DNA of 64,000 nucleotides from Methanobrevibacter sp. (GTDB lineage Archaea; Methanobacteriota; Methanobacteria; Methanobacteriales; Methanobacteriaceae). Positions 59,419-64,000 of this stretch are shown in pieces. A model generated the notes under the pieces. It did no database searches, was not told where the DNA came from, and saw nothing but the letters and a program-made list of their open reading frames with translations. How positions within the stretch are numbered: the first letter of the stretch is position 1; each line of letters starts with the position of its first letter. The translations under genes and the position numbers were made by a program. The DNA is taken from contig NZ_JAUNXR010000003.1 of NCBI RefSeq assembly GCF_030539665.1, positions 212,037-276,036 of the forward strand, written 5' to 3'.

Positions 59419-61344
59419 ATGACTGGAGACATAAGGACTTTACGTAACATAAAAGGAATTGGCGATAAAATGTCTGACAAGATAATCCAAAATTTAGGTG
59501 GCTTAGAAAACCTTCAAAAAATCGTAGAAGAAGAAAGCGTGGAACAAATTGCAAAGATTGAAGGCATAAGCCCTAAAAAAGCAGCAGAAATCATAAAGGA
59601 AATGAAACACAAATCACCATCTGACTTTATAAAAAGTGAAAGGGCAATGGAGCTATATGAAGATATATTAAATAAAATATTGGCATATTCAAACACCGAA
59701 TATTCCAGAAACAAGGTCTTGCTCCTTTCACCGACAAAGGATAAGAAAACCATAATGGAACAATTAGAATTTTCAATGAATGCGAAAGAAATGGTTAGCA
59801 AATTACCTATAATAAAGCTAAGGGGATTGATGAAAAATTTAAAAGAGATAGAAAAGCCCAAACCAGTTTATGATGCAAGTAAAGTAATACTTGTAGAAAG
59901 TGAAGAAGACAATTCCTACCTTACCGATTTGGGGCTCAACCAATATTATCCAATTATAACTGCAAATGAAATGTCCCTGATGAGCGAGGAACTGCTAAGC
60001 TATGATTTGATATTTTACATATATAGCGAAGGTTTTCTTGATTTTGAAGGAGTGCCTAACCTGGTAATGATCAGTATTAATGAGCAAGATTATGAAATGG
60101 TTCCTGAAAAAATTATAAACTTCTTCGAGACAAATGAAACCTTATTTAAAAAAGTATATGAAATTCAAAAGATCAGAAATAACGAAAGCGTACTTGGAGA
60201 GATATTCCCTATTTTGGAAGAAGTTAAGATTATTGACAAGAGAGAAGTGGATATTGAAAAAATTGTCAATTCACTTAAAAAAGATATGGATAGTGAACTA
60301 GAAGAAGCTATTAAAAATGTTGACCTTGAGGGAGATGAAATACTTAACCTATTAAATAACAATTTCCCTCCAAAAATTGATAAAATATTTGAAGATATTA
60401 TAAATAAACGAAAAGCCATCATAAAAGAAGAAACTGGATTCGATTTTGACCCTTTCATTAAAAAATACCCAATAGAAATTGACGACAGTGAAATTGAAAG
60501 GATAAGTCTGGAACAATCCTCCAGAAAAGAAAACAACATATTTGACATTAAAAAAAGTGCGGCAATTCAACTAAATGCAATAAAAGAAAGAGCAATAAAT
60601 GAAATAAACGAAACAATAAAATTTGATTATGAGTTCACATTAGGCAGTTTTGCATACGAATATGAATTGACAGCACCTATTTTCACCAATGACATAAACC
60701 TGGAAGGAGCACTGCACTTAGAACTATCCGATAAAAAAGGAGAGCCAGGTATCCAGAAGATCAACTACAAATTAACAGAAGAGGAAAATATTGCATTGTT
60801 AACTGGGGCAAACAGTGGAGGAAAAACAACCCTGCTAGAAACCCTTACACAAATATCAATAATGGCCCAAATGGGACTTCCAGTAAGTGCAGATTATGCG
60901 GAAATCAAAATATTAGACGAAATATACCATTTCTCTAAAAAAAGATCACTAGATGCAGGAGCATTTGAATCATTCCTAAATGTATTCATACCTATTGTTA
61001 CAACAGACAGTGAAAAGTTAGTGCTTTTAGACGAACTAGAAGGAATAACCGAATTAGATGCTGCAGTGAAAATAATATCAACATTCATAGATATGATAAA
61101 AGAATCCAATTCATATGGAGTTATCGTAACCCACATGGCACGCGAATTGATGAATTACACTGACATACGTGTAGATGGAATAGAAGCTAAAGGACTGGAT
61201 GAAAACAATAATCTGATAGTGGATAGAACTCCAAAAATGCATTTCCTTGCTAACAGTACTCCAGAATTGATTCTAAAAAGAATATATGAAAAATCAGACA
61301 ATACATTGAAACAGGTTTATGCAAGAATTCTTGAAAAATTCTAA
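59419..61344 (+). CDS. MutS-related ATPase with an N-terminal helix-hairpin-helix
   Basis: 641 residues. An HhH DNA-binding region (LRNIKGIGDKMSDKIIQNLG, then IAKIEGISPKKAAEII) opens the protein; the C-terminal part is a MutS domain V ATPase: Walker A LTGANSGGKTTLLETL near residue 463, Walker B LVLLDELEGITE near 535, and VTHMAREL near 571. The mismatch-binding domain I and a Smr nuclease domain are missing, so it is not bacterial MutS1/MutS2, but archaeal MutS5-like; role in recombination is inferred. GGTGGGG precedes ATG 59419. Confidence 0.88.
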   Translation: MTGDIRTLRNIKGIGDKMSDKIIQNLGGLENLQKIVEEESVEQIAKIEGISPKKAAEIIKEMKHKSPSDFIKSERAMELYEDILNKILAYSNTEYSRNKVLLLSPTKDKKTIMEQLEFSMNAKEMVSKLPIIKLRGLMKNLKEIEKPKPVYDASKVILVESEEDNSYLTDLGLNQYYPIITANEMSLMSEELLSYDLIFYIYSEGFLDFEGVPNLVMISINEQDYEMVPEKIINFFETNETLFKKVYEIQKIRNNESVLGEIFPILEEVKIIDKREVDIEKIVNSLKKDMDSELEEAIKNVDLEGDEILNLLNNNFPPKIDKIFEDIINKRKAIIKEETGFDFDPFIKKYPIEIDDSEIERISLEQSSRKENNIFDIKKSAAIQLNAIKERAINEINETIKFDYEFTLGSFAYEYELTAPIFTNDINLEGALHLELSDKKGEPGIQKINYKLTEEENIALLTGANSGGKTTLLETLTQISIMAQMGLPVSADYAEIKILDEIYHFSKKRSLDAGAFESFLNVFIPIVTTDSEKLVLLDELEGITELDAAVKIISTFIDMIKESNSYGVIVTHMARELMNYTDIRVDGIEAKGLDENNNLIVDRTPKMHFLANSTPELILKRIYEKSDNTLKQVYARILEKF

Positions 61345-61389
61345 CATGATTAAGAAAAGTATTAATATTACATATAACAATTTGTTTTT

Positions 61390-63048
61390 ATGAATATAAT
61401 TCCTAGTACTAAAAACGAATATCTTAAAAGGATAAACCAGATATATGCTGTTCTTAAAAAAAATGATTTTGGATATGTAATCGAAAAGAATACATTTCTA
61501 AAAAAATTTCCCTTTATGAGAAACAGGAAAGCGGAAAAAGCAGCAGAATTCGCAGATGAAACACTTCCAGTTAGGGTAAGAAAAGTACTAGAAGAATTAG
61601 GACCTGCATACATCAAACTAGGGCAAATGCTAAGTACACGTCCAGACTTAGTTGGATGGGAAATGGCAAATGAATTGGAGAAATTAAGAGATGACACTCC
61701 AGCAACACCATTTTCTGAAATCAAACCAGTAATCGAAGAACAACTAGGAAAACCAATAAATGAAGTGTACACTGATTTTGATGAAACTCCAATAGGATCC
61801 GCTTCAATCGGACAGGTTTATAAAGCAATTCTCATAGAAAACAATGAAGAAGTTGCAATAAAAGTCCAAAAGCCAAACATTCAAAAAATCATTGAAGCAG
61901 ATGTAAAAATTATGGAATTTCTTGCAAACAATATGAACAAATACGTAGAAAGTACAAGAATATATAATCTTCCAGCTATCGTATATGAATTTAAGCGTTC
62001 CATAAGAAAAGAACTGAATTATAAGGAAGAAGTAATGAATATGGAACATTTAGCATATAACTTTAGAACAAATCCATACATATACATCCCAAAAGCATAT
62101 ACAGACTACTGCAATACAAGATTAATAACAATGGAATTCATTAAAGGAGCAGAAATGGAAAAGGTATTCGAAAGTACTGATCCAAAATACAATAAAAAAT
62201 TAATTGCAACCAGAGGAGTAAAAGCTTACTTTAAACAGATATTCATTGATGGATTTTTCCATGCAGACCCACATCCAGGAAATCTAATGGTAATGGAAAA
62301 TAATGTAGTTTGTTTTATTGATGAAGGAATGATGGGAATATTGGATGATAATTTTAAAGAAAATTTGGCAGAACTAATAATTCTCCTGATAAGTGGAAAT
62401 ACAGATCATCTTTTAAATCAGCTAAACTACATGGGCATAATCAATAACAGCCAAAAAGAAGATCCAAAATTAAAAGATGACGTAAATGACCTGATGAGCA
62501 AATACTATGGAGCAGACCTTAAGAATATGGAAGGTGGTCTCAAAGACCTTTTGGATGCAATGATAAAAAATAATGTGGTTTTACCTAGGGAATTCGTAAT
62601 GATTGGAAGGGGGGTTGCATTAATTGAAGAAACAGGACAGAAATTAGACCCTGAATTCGATACAATTGCCCAATTAAAAAAGCTCAGCAAAAAGATATTA
62701 TTAAATAAGTACAATCCAAAAAGAATTGCTAAAAATAGTGAAAATTACCTGCTGGAAATAGAACATTTAGCAAAAAATCTTCCAACAAGAATTGATAACC
62801 TAATTTATAAATTAGAAGATGGGGAAATTAGCATAACCCTAAAACATGCAGAACTGGAAAAACTAACACACCAATTATCTGTTTCAATAATCCTTGCAGC
62901 ATTATTGGTAGGATCATCACTAACCATTGTTTCAAAAACAGGACCTAAATTATTTGACATGTCTGTATTTGGACTAGTTGGATTTTCATTTAGTGGAATA
63001 TTAGCAGGATACCTTTTAATAAGATACATAAAAGATTCTGAAAAATAG
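61390..63048 (+). CDS. ABC1/AarF/UbiB-family atypical kinase
   Basis: 552 residues. The KxGQ region (AYIKLGQMLSTRPD near residue 74), Ala-rich loop (GSASIGQVYKA near 138), DPHPGN near 294 and FIDEGMMG near 312 identify the ADCK family; two membrane helices end the protein. Related proteins support isoprenoid-lipid or quinone synthesis; in methanogens without quinones the target is unknown. No Shine-Dalgarno precedes ATG 61390; an AT-rich TATA-like element lies about 24 bp upstream, so the mRNA may be leaderless. The 63049-63228 gap after it holds no gene. Confidence 0.9.
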   Translation: MNIIPSTKNEYLKRINQIYAVLKKNDFGYVIEKNTFLKKFPFMRNRKAEKAAEFADETLPVRVRKVLEELGPAYIKLGQMLSTRPDLVGWEMANELEKLRDDTPATPFSEIKPVIEEQLGKPINEVYTDFDETPIGSASIGQVYKAILIENNEEVAIKVQKPNIQKIIEADVKIMEFLANNMNKYVESTRIYNLPAIVYEFKRSIRKELNYKEEVMNMEHLAYNFRTNPYIYIPKAYTDYCNTRLITMEFIKGAEMEKVFESTDPKYNKKLIATRGVKAYFKQIFIDGFFHADPHPGNLMVMENNVVCFIDEGMMGILDDNFKENLAELIILLISGNTDHLLNQLNYMGIINNSQKEDPKLKDDVNDLMSKYYGADLKNMEGGLKDLLDAMIKNNVVLPREFVMIGRGVALIEETGQKLDPEFDTIAQLKKLSKKILLNKYNPKRIAKNSENYLLEIEHLAKNLPTRIDNLIYKLEDGEISITLKHAELEKLTHQLSVSIILAALLVGSSLTIVSKTGPKLFDMSVFGLVGFSFSGILAGYLLIRYIKDSEK

Positions 63049-63228
63049 ATAAAATTTATTTAAAAAAACTTTTTTTATGAAATTATCAAATCAATATAAA
63101 GTAAGAATAGTTTAAAGAAAATATGATTTGATAGTTTTTAAGTATAATAATTAAACAAAATAAAATGCTCCTCTTAAAAGTATTGATTTTTTAGAGCAAT
63201 TAAAAGTAAATGATATTTTAATAAGTAT

Positions 63229-63300
63229 CGCCCGTATACTAACTCTCTTGAATCATAGGTAGATTACCCTTTCCTCCTCGAGCAACCCTCGAAACGGGCG
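63229..63300 (-). ncRNA. Second unit of a tandem structured RNA element, unknown
   Basis: Read on the minus strand this 72-nt unit has a 7-bp closing stem CGCCCGT/ACGGGCG around GAGGAAAG, then 10 nt, then CTATGATT (63276-63251 region). An inner hairpin TCGAG/CTCGA follows the first arm. The core is identical to the upstream unit but the stems differ, which suggests a conserved fold. I could not match it to RNase P, SRP RNA, a tRNA or a known riboswitch. The strand is inferred from the 5S genes. Confidence 0.5.
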
Positions 63301-63306
63301 GCCTAT

Positions 63307-63373
63307 CCAATGCTGGGTTTCTTCTAATCATAGACAGCAAAAACTTTCCTCATAAAAGGACCGTAGGCATTGG
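63307..63373 (-). ncRNA. First unit of a tandem structured RNA element, unknown
   Basis: Read on the minus strand this 67-nt unit has a closing stem CCAATGC/GCATTGG (7 bp) around the same core, GAGGAAAG, 10 nt, CTATGATT (63351-63326). ATA flanks the 3' stem arm in both units (positions 63304-63306 here). The two units lie 6 nt apart and about 85 nt beyond the 3' end of the nearer 5S gene. Two copies with compensating stem changes argue for an RNA-level function rather than a protein. Confidence 0.5.
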
Positions 63374-63458
63374 TCATTAAAAATGATATGACAATGAAAA
63401 ATTTGTAAAAAATTATATATAAAAGTAATGAAATAATTAATGGAATTTTATATATAAA

Positions 63459-63584
<126 letters not shown>

Positions 63585-63640
63585 CCAATATAATTCCATT
63601 TTTATGAGCATAAATAAATAATAAGTAATTAAAGAGAATA

Positions 63641-63766
<126 letters not shown>

Positions 63767-63965
63767 CACACAACCTCTTTATAAGAATAAAAAAGGAAAA
63801 TAGGAAAAAAAACAAATACAACGCACACTTTCACCCAAAAACTGTATACACCTAACCAAATCACTAGAAAAATCAAAATTCCAAGTGAAAAGTTATAAAA
63901 AAAGAATAATGATTAGAATCCAAAAATAATAGAATATAAAATAAAACATTATCTTATTTAAAATA

Positions 63966-64000
63966 ATGCAAGCGGGCAATTGGAAGCAGCGGACTAAACA
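63966..64000 (-). rRNA. Probable 3' end of 23S rRNA (cut by the window edge)
   Basis: On the minus strand the last bases read TTTAGTCCGCTGCTTCCAAT followed by TGCCCGCTTGC, much more GC-rich than the surrounding DNA and comparable with the TAATAGNCCG-type 23S 3' terminus. Its position upstream of 5S on the same strand fits an rRNA operon. Only about 35 bases are visible, so this is provisional. Confidence 0.5.

Noticed and set aside
63229..63373. RNase P RNA or SRP RNA at the tandem element
   Set aside because: One GAGGAAAG resembles the RNase P conserved region, but the motif occurs twice with its own stem, and no other RNase P or SRP signature is present in the 150 nt.
63229..63373. tRNA genes suggested by 7-bp closing stems of 67- and 72-nt units
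   Set aside because: There is no T-loop (TTCRANN), D-arm or anticodon arm on either strand.

Overview
The window is AT-rich archaeal chromosome, most likely from a methanogen of the Methanobacteriales (Methanobrevibacter-like). The evidence is the gene set: a YcaO/TfuA pair for McrA thioamidation, archaeal TiaS, PurP, MCM, aIF2-beta, NMD3-like, NucS, A-type ATPase subunit H, a lactaldehyde dehydrogenase of the coenzyme F420 type, and archaeal-type 5S rRNA. Ribosome binding sites are mostly GGTGAT or AGGAGG-like, often exactly 4 nt before the start codon. I see no phage, insertion sequence, CRISPR array or tRNA gene. It is compact core genome with a few accessory-looking pieces.

Layout. 1-216 is the 5' end of the A-type ATP synthase operon, running out of the window. 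361-1463 holds small proteins of unknown function. 1110-8803 is a minus-strand cluster: a two-gene DUF3100-type transporter, an MmgE/PrpD protein, a TIM-barrel-like protein, a FumA-like hydro-lyase alpha subunit, a cation-efflux protein with flanking winged-helix-like domains, a short citrate-synthase-like lyase and a nitroreductase. It looks like a carboxylate uptake and conversion locus. 9011-17125 has tiaS, a transcription regulator, serA, a JAMM protease, Thg1, aspartate dehydrogenase and a PRC-barrel protein. 17359-21710 has a tRNA-binding protein, an aldehyde dehydrogenase, a class III signal peptide pilin with a TadC-like protein, and an M24 peptidase. 21800-24290 is an M50 protease followed by ycaO-tfuA. 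24319-36482 has CBS and stress proteins, an amidohydrolase, carBA, nadC, rnz, mscS and nadA. With aspartate dehydrogenase at 15907, the window carries all three de novo steps from aspartate to nicotinate mononucleotide. 36485-48828 has a MetX-like hydrolase, nucS, a nitrilase, Lhr, flavodoxin, purP and rlmE. 48979-54313 is an information-processing block (mcm, aIF2-beta, nmd3, tyrS, tmk). 54388-63048 has two large U32 paralogues, a MutS-like ATPase and an ABC1/UbiB kinase. 63229-64000 is RNA territory on the minus strand: the probable end of a 23S gene, two tandem 5S genes, then a duplicated structured element I cannot identify.

The points most worth a second look are these. (1) Several genes have an excellent Shine-Dalgarno at the usual 4-nt spacing followed by ATT rather than ATG/GTG/TTG: DUF3100 at 8803, tiaS at 10270, the TIM-barrel protein at 12505, nadA at 35568 and possibly 27365. 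(2) A tandem RNA motif at 63229-63373 has different but complementary 7-bp closing stems in each copy around an identical core. (3) The carboxylate cluster at 1978-8803.
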